DNA of 64,000 nt, taken from NCBI RefSeq assembly GCF_002999335.1, contig NW_020312480.1:310001-374000 (forward strand), written 5' to 3'. Below are positions 24,101-36,039 of this stretch, piece after piece. The number at the start of each line of letters is the position of its first letter. Within the stretch, counting starts at the first letter, position 1. The notes beneath the pieces are model-generated. The model saw only the letters and a list, made by a program, of their open reading frames with translations. It had not been told where the DNA came from and did not search any database. The stretch is from Cyclospora cayetanensis (lineage: Eukaryota; Apicomplexa; Conoidasida; Eucoccidiorida; Eimeriidae). Made by a program: the position numbers and the translations under genes.

Positions 24101-27100
24101 TGGCATTGCTTTGTTGGCAGCACAAGGCAACATCGTATATTTTGCATTGCTACTATGTTCGTACAGGCGCTTGTACGGGAGGGTCTCACGCACTGTCCGG
24201 CGTGAGGCTACAGGCTTTACTGAACCCGATAAAATTATATGCATCGCTGATAAATTCGGCCAAATGGCTCGAAACGGGCTCAGTTGGGCTGCTCCCGAGT
24301 CTGGCACCTCGTTCCATGGCTCTCGCCGTAACACGGTACACGTAACCGCTCTGTCACTACGCGGTTCAGCGTTGCTTGCCACTAAGGAAAAGTGCGAAGG
24401 GCTGTTCCGGGATGCGTCGATTATGGGAGCCTTGCTGAAGAAGCGCGTTCGATTTCTTTGTCGGGGTGCGTCACTACCATACCAGTAGCCAAGATCCATT
24501 TGGAAGGACCATGCAAATCCATCATCCTTTCGCTTAGTTGACACCGTATGCCACGTGATTTTCTAGTGCTCTAGTGTTATCCTGCTCTAAGTATTATCCC
24601 CCTCTTTGCGCATGTTGTCACGCTTCGATATGCCACTTGCCGTGTCTAATGGCGTGCATAGGCTTGGACGTTGATGCTGCGACTATTGTTGCTTGTGCAG
24701 ACTGGGTACATGTGACTATTTCCTTTTTCATCCCGCTTATGCTGATGGGATTGACACTCTATATGCGAGCAGAGTGAGACCGAAAAGGCTGTCTACCTTC
24801 TCTCCTATATGCATACCCTTTGCGTTACGGCCAGGCTAAACCCTACTCGCTTGGGGTGCTTTCTCCCCTCCTGCATGATTGCCCTACAGTTCCAGATGCA
24901 TTTTTGCTTTTGCTGTAGTAGCTTCATTTTCGCAAAAGTTCATTGTACTTGTAGAGGGAACTGGCCCCTTTTCTTCTCAGGAAGTCAGAGCCACGCGTGC
25001 CGCTGAATGGGCAACAATTACTTGCCTATCGGCTCTCAAAACCCATCCACGCAGAAGTGCCTTATGGAGGAGAAGGTTGGGTATTAGGGACCCTCGACAA
25101 CTGTAATTCTGTAAGTAACTCCTTGTCGCGCAGCTCATGTCCCTGTATGCCTGAATGATAAATGTTTTGTCTAGTTCACTTACTGAACTGAGCTAAGGTC
25201 CGACTTCTTGCTCTGAGAAGTGCATTCTATAGCAGGGGTCGCCTATAAGTTGTGGGTGTAACCAAATGATAAATGTAGACCTTCGGTGGTAAACTTGGGC
25301 AGTCAGCATGTATAGCCAGTTCCTTTCTTGAATATTGCTACGTGTGCCACATCTTCAGCCCGCCATGACCCACAATAACGTGTCTGATAAAGTCAAGAAT
25401 AACAATGAGATGTATGATTTTCTCCTTGACGGCTACACTGGCCCTCATCTGCCTCGCTACGGTGCCTATGTTGTAAGGGGACGACAGCCGGATATCTCTG
25501 ATACTGCCAATCAGCTTGAAGGTTTGCCAGATGAGCATATGTGGAGTGTAGATAGAAATGTAAAATATTGCCTTCACAGTATGCACAAGCCAGAATTCAA
25601 ATGGGACGGCAAGGGTTTGACGCTAAGGGTAGCTGCCATGGGCAGGCACATAAGGCTGCCCAGGACATCGATTTGGGAAGCATTTGCTAATTTCAAGCAC
25701 TAGAGTTAGGCAGAATCAAATAAGGTTTAATATCTGCAAGGAGTGTTGTTCCCTTTCGCAGTTACCTTATGGCACAACGCAACACTAAGAGATGCTGTGC
25801 CCCTTCACTACAGCCACCTGTTAAATTGTATCGCGCAAGACCGCAGGGGACTCCCCAATTCTGTATTTGTCAGGTAAATCTAGCTTGCAGAGAAGCTCCC
25901 CTCGCAGTGAAAGGTGTTGTCAGCAGCCAGTGCAGGAACTCTTTATATCCCTTCCCCGGAAAGGCATTGATTCCAGCCTTCGTGAGGCGCGCTACTTAAT
26001 TACTTTTCTCCACTGCGCATTGGCTAGTACTATGTGGCCAGCTAAGTAAAATTACACTCGCTTTTTGGACACATATGGCTCTCTCTGGGACTATACGAGT
26101 CGTTGCTGTGTGAGAATACAACTGGAACCTAGTCGAAATCTCTCACCGATTCAGCACTGCTCTTCTTTTTCTTTTCCCTGGAGTACTGCACTTAAGTCTT
26201 TTATTATACATAGTATACAGCTGCCTATCGCTAAGAATATATGCAAAAATGGTCGTTCGTTGGTTGCGAAGGTTGCTGTGGCTTCGTGTTGTATTCCAGC
26301 AATCAGCCGTTCGCGGACACAGAGGATAAATTCATGGACGCCCTTATCGTGGCATTCTTTACAATTATCGCTTACTCTTTCGTGGCAGCCGGTATCGGGA
26401 AGGCTTGCATTGTTGAGCGAGTACGGAGAGTCAGACATCAGCAGATCCTTTTTGGGGTGACTCCGTTTCACTATTGGGCCTCCAGCTACTTGGTTGACAT
26501 GATTTTGCTTCTTCTCCCTTGCTTCATCATCTTTGGGATGATAATGTGGGCAAACATTACTCCTTTGGTACGCGGGACTCACGTAAAGCAAAGTAGATGG
26601 AGTGAACACGATGTTGGTTGCACATATAGTAAAACGAGGTAGCATTGGGTTTAGACGCCCTCGTTCCATTGGCAAATGGATCTTCCCGCCTACCAGCAAT
26701 GCTTTTGATTCAACACTATATACTTCATTTCCCCTTGGTTTACAATATCAGTGCTTTGGACAGCCTTACACTTTTTTATTCTTGCAAAGAAGTTCCCGGT
26801 GGTAGTGTTATTCTTCCCCCTTCCATCATTTTTGGAAATGCTGGCAGAGCTGCGTGCTTCTCTTGTGCCAGCAGTCGACCTCGGTACAAATAGAATGTTC
26901 TACGTGCTTTCTATACCCAAACCCATTGCTTACTTTGTAATTTTTCAGGTCGGCCAGCACCAACGAGGAATTTTCCTGCTTGGCACTATATTATTTTGTT
27001 TATCCGTTTGCCCCTTTGGCTACGCGATATCTATGGGACTTGATTCTCCAATGACATTCGTCATTGTAATGCTAATTTTGGGCTGGTCCCTCCCCTCACT

Positions 27101-30100
27101 TCAAGTTCTGTTTACAGAGGTCAGCGGCCTGCAGGGAATCTACAGCAAGTATCTGAGATACTTCCTAATGTTTCTTCCCCATGCTGCATTATGCGAGGTA
27201 CGGAGAGCATAAATGAGCGTTAATTTTGGCTAACTACAAGAAATTTAAACATACATGAGCATGATTGACACGACAGAAATGGCAAATCATCTTTAGTTCT
27301 GGGAGTTGTTTACCATGTCAAATACCTTTATTTTGTAGCGTGTCCTCTACGATCGGTATTCAATGACACTGTCTGGTCCTTTGCGTTTTGTTTGCAGCTG
27401 CTGATCAATCTAGGAATGATGAACCAGCTAGCATCTGGAACGATGAAGGCGGAAGAATTGGTGAACTGGATGGACTTTCACAAGACCGGGTGTCCCTTGT
27501 TGTATTTGGGCCTGACCGTGCTGCTGAACTGGACAGTCTGCATAAGCGTTGATTGGATCACAAACTATCCTATGGGCAAACCAAGACTAGCCAGGGCCCT
27601 GCCGTCTATTGGAACTTTGTTCAAGCATTTGGCCGGTCTGCTCCATTGCCAACTGTGTGAAGGGGCCCCGCAAACTTGCAGTCAGGCCTGCAGAGTACCA
27701 GAAGATGTGCCAAAATCCACAGGACAATTCACACGCCGGATGTCGCCCACCGATGAGGGATATGCATTCCAAGGCAGAGTTGCAGATATCAGCTGTAATA
27801 TTAAGGTGAGAACCAAGGGTGAAAGGCTCAAAGGCACAGGCACCAGGGGACAAAGCTAGGCATAGACGGGAAGCGCGATGGTGTTTGCTAGCTTTCGTAC
27901 TCTGTGGGTGGCGGAATGAGATGACACCTTAATCAAACTGCTGTTATCTTCTTCTCCTAAATACAAACTGCTCGAGCGGCCCAACTAGTATAGGCTGCTG
28001 GTTTCACGGTTCAACTTATTGGGGAACCACCGTTGTCCTCTTCGATGTTCCAGGATGAGGAGGCCAGGGCTGCGAGGGCTGTCAGCCGCTTGCGTCAGCG
28101 TAGCAAGAGAGACGGATTTGCGTCCTCTACTGTCCCCCAAATTATCAAAAACATTAATTCAAAACGTTTCCCACGGGGTCATTGTTCTGCCATCGACTCC
28201 CCTGTTGGGGATCAAGAGGAACTGGATATTCCGCTCGTTGTTTACCGACTAAAAAAGACGTATCGGGCCCCCTTTCTCCAACGTTTCTTCTCCTTCTGCT
28301 GTCTCCCTTTTAGGAAAAGGACCGGACATCCCCTCTGTTGCTGCTGCAAACTGGCACAAGCGACGCAAGCCCTACAAGGCGTCTCCTTTTGCGTTCCAAA
28401 GGGGAAGTGCCTTGCTTACATAGGTATGTAGAAGGTTTCGGTATGGTATGTGTTGCTGCTTGTTGAGATGGACCTGATCATGTCCTAAAAAGCACTACAA
28501 TATGCTAGCAGACTCAAGGGGGGCAACCGCACCAGGTCTTGTATTCCATATAGATGGAAGGATTCCACACAGCCTTCCGAATAAGCTCAATGTCCATTTC
28601 AGCTCATTCCGATATTGTGGCTTATAATTCTTTAGGAGTGAACGGTTCAGGGAAGTCCACAACGTTTAATATCCTCAGCAGTCTCGTGTGTCAGTCTGAC
28701 GGTTCTGTTTTTATTAGCGGCTGGGACACCCTCATCCACCCACAAAAAGCAAGGACAAAACTGAGATACTGTCCCCAAACAGGTACAGAGCTATTCCAAA
28801 TAAAAACCCCAAACATGGTATCTCCTCCCAAGTGACAACAAAAACGCACTAGCAGCGCTTTTATGCCTGTAGAGGCCTCCTTATGCCTCCATGTGTCTCA
28901 GCAACTCGGCATGCTCTTATGCGTAGCTCGCATTCTTTCCACTTTCAAGCTTGCAGCGAGCCATTTAGCCCTATTGTGACTTGTGTGATTGGAATGTGTC
29001 TGCCTCTGCTTGCAGATCCACTTTTGCCTACGCTTACAGGGGCAGAGCATGTGTACCTCTATGGTTCTTTGCTAGGTTTACGAGGAAGAGAGCTAGCACA
29101 ATTTTGTTCTGACTTCTTTGACGTGATCGGCTGCAAGCAATACATGCACAGACTGGTCAATTCATACTCAGGGGGCACCAAGCGCAAGCTCAGCTTGGGC
29201 ATTGCAATGCTTGGTGACGCGGAATTGTTGCTTCTAGATGAACCCACATGTGGCGTAGACCCCGAGAGTCGGCAGGCTTTGTGGCGAATGATTGAAGACG
29301 CAAAAAACTGTAAAACCGCTGGCAAAGCGATCATTTTGACCTCTCACTCCATGGAGGAGTGTGAAGTATTGAGCGACAAAGTTGGGATCCTTCACAGAGG
29401 CAAGCTGCTGTGCCTTGGCACTTCTGCTGAGCTACGGGCAGCGTATGGCCATGGTTACCAAATAGAATGCGTCTTTGTCGCCGCTGATGTCGCCGAGAAC
29501 CCAGCTCTTCCGCAGTGCTTTGTAGCTGCATTGAAGAAGAACCTCCCGACACTCCGCCTGGTACACCGAATGGCTTACAAAATCACTGTCTCAATAGCAA
29601 AGAAAGAAGCGTCTCTCGCAGCGATCTTCCGCGAGATAGATACAGCCAAGGTAGGTGAAGTGCAAGTGCATGCTTCATCCCCTAAGTATTTACAAACAAT
29701 ATCACCGGACAGAAGATTGGTGTGAGGAAGAAGCCGCTGCTATGTTCCTTGCTGGCTGCTTACTCCTTGAATCACAGCACACCGAGATAGTGAGGAAAAA
29801 CCCGCACCTCATGCCTTGTTGGTTGTAATGCTTCGCGAGTACACTTTCCAAGCCTTTTTGAGGTGCCAGAGTGAGGGAGCAAAGTGTGCAAGCGACATTC
29901 TGACACAGGGTTCATTTGTTGGTCTAGATCTGGCTAGAAAAACACAAGCACGGCCTTTCTTACCCAGAATACTTCGCGCCTTGTGTTAACCGTAGCGACT
30001 GCCACTAATGTTGTGTCCGTGTGGCTGCAGGCAGCGTTTGCCCTCGAAGCCTACGCTGTATCAGAAACAACTTTAGAGGAAGTGTTCGTCGAAGTCAGCC

Positions 30101-30132
30101 ATCAAGCAGATCAAAACGATAACCAAGCCTAA
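15121..30132 (+). CDS. ABC transporter, subfamily A (full-length), about 30 exons
   Basis: ATP-driven membrane transporter, probably moving lipids or sterols as animal ABCA proteins do; substrate here unknown. Exons I place: 15121-15706, 15905-15957, 16765-16971, 17148-17332, 17710-17845, 18736-18872, 19463-19606, 19868-20099, 20311-20441, 20601-20665, 20838-20941, 21106-21299, 21466-21728, 21926-22052, 22357-22483, 22741-22918, 23107-23289, 23557-23835, 24167-24465, 24701-24773, 24981-25110, 25359-25521, 25762-25873, 26300-26567, 26949-27197, 27398-27805, 28054-28423, 28636-28782, 29016-29650, 30031-30132. Phases match at every junction except the second, where a short exon is probably missing. 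ATPase domain 1 (about residues 726-960) has Walker A GQNGAGKST, Q-loop YCPQFDVL, signature LSGG, Walker B VVFLDEPTAG and H-loop TTHMMEEAD. Domain 2 (about 1680-2095) has GVNGSGKST, YSGGTKRKLS, LLLLDEPTCGVD and SHSMEE. Each half ends in an LEEVF motif typical of ABCA. All ATPase motifs are intact. Confidence 0.9.
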
Positions 30133-33100
30133 AATCAAAGACAACAAACCACTGCGGCTTTCCAACATCAGGGGGAAAATGTGCAGCACCTTATAAAAGA
30201 CGGAAGCAACAGAGCTAGCAAGTGCTGCATGTGATGCAGTCAGCAACCGCAACAGCACTGGATGCTCTTTCTACGAGGCACTAGATACGCGGAGGAGTAT
30301 GAATTTGCAAATCAGGCAGCGAATACCGTGGGAGCCACCAGGTGCGGAATGGCAAGCTGCACACTGACCTCGTTATGCCTTCTTGGCTTTTGGTCACTTT
30401 CATCATGTGCAGCTCTATTTTCGCCCTTTAAATCATACAAGCTGATACGTGCGCTCTCACAGAAGCACTGCTTTATGTAGGTGGCTCTGCTTTTGCCGGG
30501 TGATTGCCTGCCATTCGGGTTGGGCCGTTGGGGCAATGGAGTTACAGTAGTTAGGCATGTCAAATACAGTTGTTGCACCAGCAGACCGTGATGCTGGGCG
30601 CTTGCTTAGTATGATCAAGTAGATGCAAAGGCACTATTGGAGTACAGTGCAGATTTATGGTGCTACAGTTTTTGTGGCCGATCAAAGCCCTCAAGAGGAA
30701 TGCCAAGGCATCTAGGGATCCTTCCAGCCCATTGATCTCAATCGCAAATGGACTTTGTTTCGAATTAAGGCCTGAACAAATCCACGGTACACTTACGCTT
30801 ATCTACCTAGATGTACTGAAACATCTAGCTGTGCATATCTCTGCTTGTATATGATTACTCTCTAGTGTACAATTTGACACACTGAACGTGTGCGTGTAAC
30901 GACCTGTGCATTTATTCGTATCTTTTGTAGTTGAATACACTGTCTGTACGTGCATTTGTTTTTGAATATGTAGAATTCTCTATGGGTGTATGTAGCTTAA
31001 GCGATAGCACATCTCGCCCTTTCAAAGTGATCTCCGCATCTTCATTTGCTGTATAGGCTTCAAAGGTGTTTTCTCTCAGGAGCACATGGAGAGGAGGGCA
31101 TTGGAAAGCACACAACTGGATCCTGCAACGATCCTTTGTATAGCGTTTGTAGAGATTACTTTTGTTCAGCAGGTCTCACTTTTGTATCTTGGATGTTACA
31201 CATGGTATCAAATTTAGACGGCCTAGGCATTATACTCTAGTTGACAAGGTAGTCATTACACCCGTTCACATACCTTGTTACGAATTACCCCTATGCCATC
31301 CACCATTGCATATCCTCATCAAATTACACTGCGGCTATACCGATATATCAGGGAGGGGGCCCTGCCGGGAATTACAACGCCGCAAAGGAGTTAGGAGAGT
31401 GGCATGCACGAAATTTATGCCGTCTTCAAGCTTGCTGAATGAAGTATCATCTGGATGCACAACACGTTGTAGAAGGCGCGCTCGACTACCAGCGAACCGG
31501 AGCAGGTGACGCATAGGTATTGTAAAAGGTATTGAGTGAATTGACGTCAGTCATACGAAGATAAAAGACTTTGCTTTTATTCTGCCGCGACTCGACGCTT
31601 TTCCCCAAGGTGTGCCTCAGATCATCCAATGGCAGGTTTTCTATGCGTCTCTGCAGAACCAAAACTTCACTTATGGCTTCAGGTGCTGTAAAGCCTTACC
31701 TATTTGGATTTAGAACAGCCTGAGAACAGATAACTACTGTCGGCCTTTCTGAAGGAGTCGCAACGCTGAATTGAGTTTTCACACAAACTATGATAATAAA
31801 GTTACCGACAATTCTACCTACACCTTTAAGATGGTAGCCCGCTTTATCTAATGAAGAATATTACTTAAAAATTAATGGGAGAGATCTGGCGCACTGATTC
31901 ATTATTGTGCTACAAGCACAACGCGCACTCACAAGAAAAAGATATACAGAACGCAGCTGCGCAATTGAAGGTCACGTGTCTTTTCTAGCTCCTCTAGCAT
32001 AAACCAAAAAAACCGATAACGCCGGAGGCGGAGGTTCTATGGGACCTCCAAATAATCAATCAAACGAAACAGCCTTTGTGGCGAGCCAACCTGTAAGGCT
32101 CCAGCTCAGGTTTCCGCAGGGAGACAAATCTTAACTAGATAAACTTCGTAAGTAAACTAGATCAGTTCCCAAGAACCTCTTTTCTTTTCCTGGCACAGCC
32201 TTTAATCGTTCCGATATGAGGGGAGAGGAACAGCTAGGGGGCGCATAGCTGCACTCTCTAAGCACTGCCAGTATGCCCAACTAGTTTTGCATGGAGCATC
32301 TAGCTCCATGGACCACAATGCTGCGTCTTTCTCCCATCAAGCTATGCTACTTTGCAATAAATCAAATTAGACAAACAAACAATGAAGCCAAACAATAGAC
32401 TCTTCTATAATTTTTCTTAGTTGAATATGACTAATGTAGTAGAAGATGACTAGGTGTAGTTTGGCCCGGTTAAGTCCCCTCTCTCGTGTCGAGATCCGTG
32501 AAGGGGAGGGCATGGGAACCAAAGGTCCATACAAGACATACTTGAGGAGCTTCGATCAAGTTTGTATTGACTAGGGGAACAGATGGGGAGACAGACTAAG
32601 TGTGCTCTTGTGGAAGTAGAAAGCGAGCAAAACATTGTAGTATTAGTTCGGCTCATCTAGAGCACTTTCGTCGCTCTCTAAATTATCTTTTCCCAATGTT
32701 TTTGGTTGCAGGCCTAACGCAAAGACAATGTGCCTAGCTGAAACGTTGTTTGCCATTTTGCCGGCTAAAGCGTTTAATCCGCATCCCCTAAACACAAATT
32801 GTGCCACTGCCATATAAACACTTACTTTTCTTTCCTTAGGCCTGAAGATATTTTCAATGCTTTGATTATCTAGAATTTACTTTAAGACGGGGAGTTTCTG
32901 TAGGTCAGTAATTCATGCGAACCGGGGCTACTGGTCCACTGGGACAGTCACATGCTTTTCCTGCACTCTCTGCGTGGTCGTCGTCTTGTTTTGTTCTTTT
33001 TCGTCTTCTAAGAAAAAAAATCATTGTTTTAACTACTAAAATCGCTTCTTCAAAGTGTCTTGGAGCTAAGAATGTCAAGCACTCCGTTCGGTTTGTCTGC

Positions 33101-33405
33101 GCAGCGGGTAGGTTGGTGGTAATACGAGTTTCTCCCTTCATGGGCCCAAAGTTCTTTCACCTTGAAAGATCTTTGAAGTAAACCAAACACAGGTTACTCA
33201 AAAGAAATAAAGCACATGTAAAGGCCTCTTAACTTTTCGGCTAGAACAAGTGATTTTGCTTGACAATACCAGTATGAAACTGCGATACATCAATCTCCGT
33301 CAAACACATTTTGGATTACTAATTATAAGCTTGAACTCAGTTTTTGTCGCAGTCTTTACTTTTGCAAAAATATGTGGTCATAAGCGTCATTATTTTCCCA
33401 TGCAG
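30133..33405. other. Intergenic region
   Basis: About 3.3 kb between the ABC transporter stop and the first EF-hand exon I can place. The first few hundred bases should be 3' UTR. Near 32.2-32.3 kb there is a diverged sequence shared with about 8.76 kb. A frame starting at 32915 ends near a good GTAGGT donor and could hold the missing start of the EF-hand gene, but I cannot prove it. Nothing else stands out. Confidence 0.4.
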
Positions 33406-35200
33406 TTGCATGTTCAAATCGAATTGACCCGCAAAGAGAAGCTTGTAACCTGCAAGTCCATCATTTCGGCTCAGTGAAAGTCATAAAGCATGGTGAAATA
33501 ATGAGCAGAGAGAGCCCAATGCTCTCTCTTTTTCGTCTAGTGCTTTAGTGACTTCAAAGGTACCATCGTGTTTTTCCTCCACTCCACTGTTTTGTACACT
33601 TCAAGGTCGATTCTCGTGCATTTTCCCGCGTATCGGATTCTTTGGCATACAAAATTTTCCATTATCTGCGTCATTGTCTGTTATGTCGACAGAGAGCAGA
33701 GCTGCGCGTGGCCTTTCACGCATTTGACAAGGACAAGACCGGAAAGCTGGACATCAACGAAATCAAATACCTTCTGAAGTCTATCGGTGTCTGCCTGACA
33801 AAACGAGAGCAAAAAGCTCTTGAGGCTGGTGAGATTGGACTGCTCCACGTATATTCTGTACATATGAAACACATAGGAATGTCATATGCTCTTTAAAGGG
33901 TCAGTAATTTAGAAGGCAAGGAATCCCTAAAGAAATAGTGTTTGGGACTATCCAATGGAGCAATATCCCTTATGTATTGCTAGTTTATTCACCAATGGAT
34001 AAGGACAAGATCGCTCTATCTTTTCTTACTGCTTTACCCTCCACAGTCCCTTTGAAAAAGCTAACGAATAATGCAGACCCTGATGATCTCCTAAGATGAC
34101 TATTGTATATCGCGTATGCCTGACCAATTATCCCCTTCACGCCTATCATATTGGTTTCTTATACTCACTATGAATTTCTGATCAGAGTTTGCTGACCGAG
34201 GTGAATTTGATTATGAAGATCTTCTAGCTCTTGGACAGGTGGTGTACAATGACGTTGCGATCGAGAGGGCCCTTGTCCTCGCCCTCCGGAAACTATCACC
34301 CCCGGGAGCAAAGACTGTTCCCCGGACGCTCCTGAGGGATATGCTCCTGAATTTGGGTTGGTCTGTTGCACTTTTCGTGCATGTAATTGGTTTACTTCCG
34401 TAGCTATACTTTTCTTTGATTCACATTGTCACTAGAGCAGGAATGGTGCACCAACGATCTGACGTTTTTTATGTTTCCATATATTGGAAATGTCTTTCCT
34501 TCTCAGAAAAACCTTACTTCCCTTGTTGTGTTGGGTCAATGTGCAAAGATTGCTACAGTGCTCCTATAGCATGTGGAATATATGCGAACTCATCGATATT
34601 AGGTAGCACTTTTTCTTGCCGCGGTCTACATGTCTTGTCATGCATCCGGTTGTGCTGTAACTTTTGGCGCATGTCTGTTAGTCGACCCATCTTTTCAAGT
34701 TATTTTTGCCATGAGCTTATTCCACTTAGTATTTCAGTATGCACTCGAATCTGAGCTCCATACTTTTGTGCTTCCTAGGAATGGGTGTAAAACTCACGGA
34801 GGAGCAGGTCGACATGTTCCTGGACATTTGCTGCAGCGAGGACGGAAAACGCAGTGACCAAATTCAAATTACAACTTTCATCTACAGGTAATTAAAGGAA
34901 CGCTTCTACATGATTGTCTGTTCAGGCTAACCAGACCATATGCCACCAAAAATCTGCAAGTTCAACAATATGCATGCTCACAAGTACATGTTTGTCCATA
35001 CGTAATGCATCGCGTACACGTTGGACAATGGGCTGTTGGTGTAATTCTTCTTTGTCGAATCGAATATGCGCTAAACACACCTAGTGTGAATATCGAAGCC
35101 AGGTATGCAAGGTGTAGAGCTACCTTGTTGTTTTGTGCATTCAGGGTGCTGCGTGATTGATGCATCAGTAATTCCATGTTGATCTTCCCGCAGACTCTAG
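33406..35200 (+). CDS. EF-hand protein, calmodulin / myosin light chain-like
   Basis: Calcium-binding regulator of the calmodulin, centrin and light-chain superfamily. Five exons join in phase: 33406-33444, 33693-33828, 34186-34356, 34779-34887 and 35194-35200 (stop). They give about 153 residues, close to usual family length; the start codon exon was not found and must lie upstream. The order is linker ELTRKEKL, EF-hand 1 with a full loop DKDKTGKLDINE, then a second hand whose loop is lost (ADRGEFDYED). A third hand has its loop replaced (LSPPGAKTVPRT), and a fourth (TEEQVDMFLDICC) lacks a proper loop. Only hand 1 should bind calcium. This pattern, one working hand and three degenerate ones, fits myosin light chains or specialised calmodulin-like proteins better than calmodulin itself. 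Partner unknown. The last exon of only seven bases is unusual but phase-correct. Confidence 0.7.
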
Positions 35201-36039
35201 CACGAGATGATACAAGACAATAAAGGAATAAAAGTTTGCATTTTCTGTATTAAATATCTTCATAGAGTGATAACGGCACACGTTATTCAAATTTGTCCCC
35301 CTTCCATACAAGCCTGCTATCTGGTAGGCACATGCCCCACTAGAATACGTGGTTCTGTGTTGCAGTACCCATCCGTACTATACTTGCTTTGTTTTCAAAG
35401 ATATGTACAGCTCACACAACTGCATCTGTCGACACATAAAAGTTCAAGTCGGAAGACAAGCTAATACGTCTTTGTTTCTGTGCTTGTGATTCCAGAAGTC
35501 TCTTGTGTTTCTCCTTTGTTTCTCTGCTTACCTGAGAGCATAGAGGGAGTTTAAACAGATGCGAACACGACATAAGTCATGTCGTCTGCACAGACACTGT
35601 GTAGCACGCACTAGGGAAATCAAACACCCAATTTCCCAGATTCCGTAGACGGGAGACAACAGAAAAGGTTTAGCGCAACGAAGCTGAAGAATGGTAAATA
35701 CAAAAAATAGATCACAAGGACCCTAAACGGAAAAGTCTGCAGATTGCGCGCTGTAGTAGAGGGAAACCTGCATTGGCTGCAGCAAACCAGGGCACACAGA
35801 GACCAAAAGCAGTTCAAAATAGAGGGCTAACCTCAGGATTTCGCAAATCTCTGCTTAAGGGTAAAACCGTATACATGCAAGCATATTTGCTTCTGTACAA
35901 GAAATTGCTTGAGTACATCGGCAAAAATTTGGAGGTGAAGAGCCAATGTTTGCTCGTAAGTGGATCTAATCAAGGTTGGCTATATAGAGGCACTAAGAGC
36001 ATCCCTTGCTGTGCAAGTTTCCTCAAACTCAGGGGAGGG
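35201..36039. other. Intergenic region, tail-to-tail
   Basis: Lies between the ends of the EF-hand gene (+) and the low-complexity gene (-), so it should hold both 3' UTRs. I see no coding exon or RNA gene in it. Confidence 0.5.

Noticed and set aside
31162..31509. 115-codon plus-strand ORF after the ABC transporter
   Set aside because: No ATG at its start, no domain, no phase-matched splice sites; probably chance in intergenic DNA.
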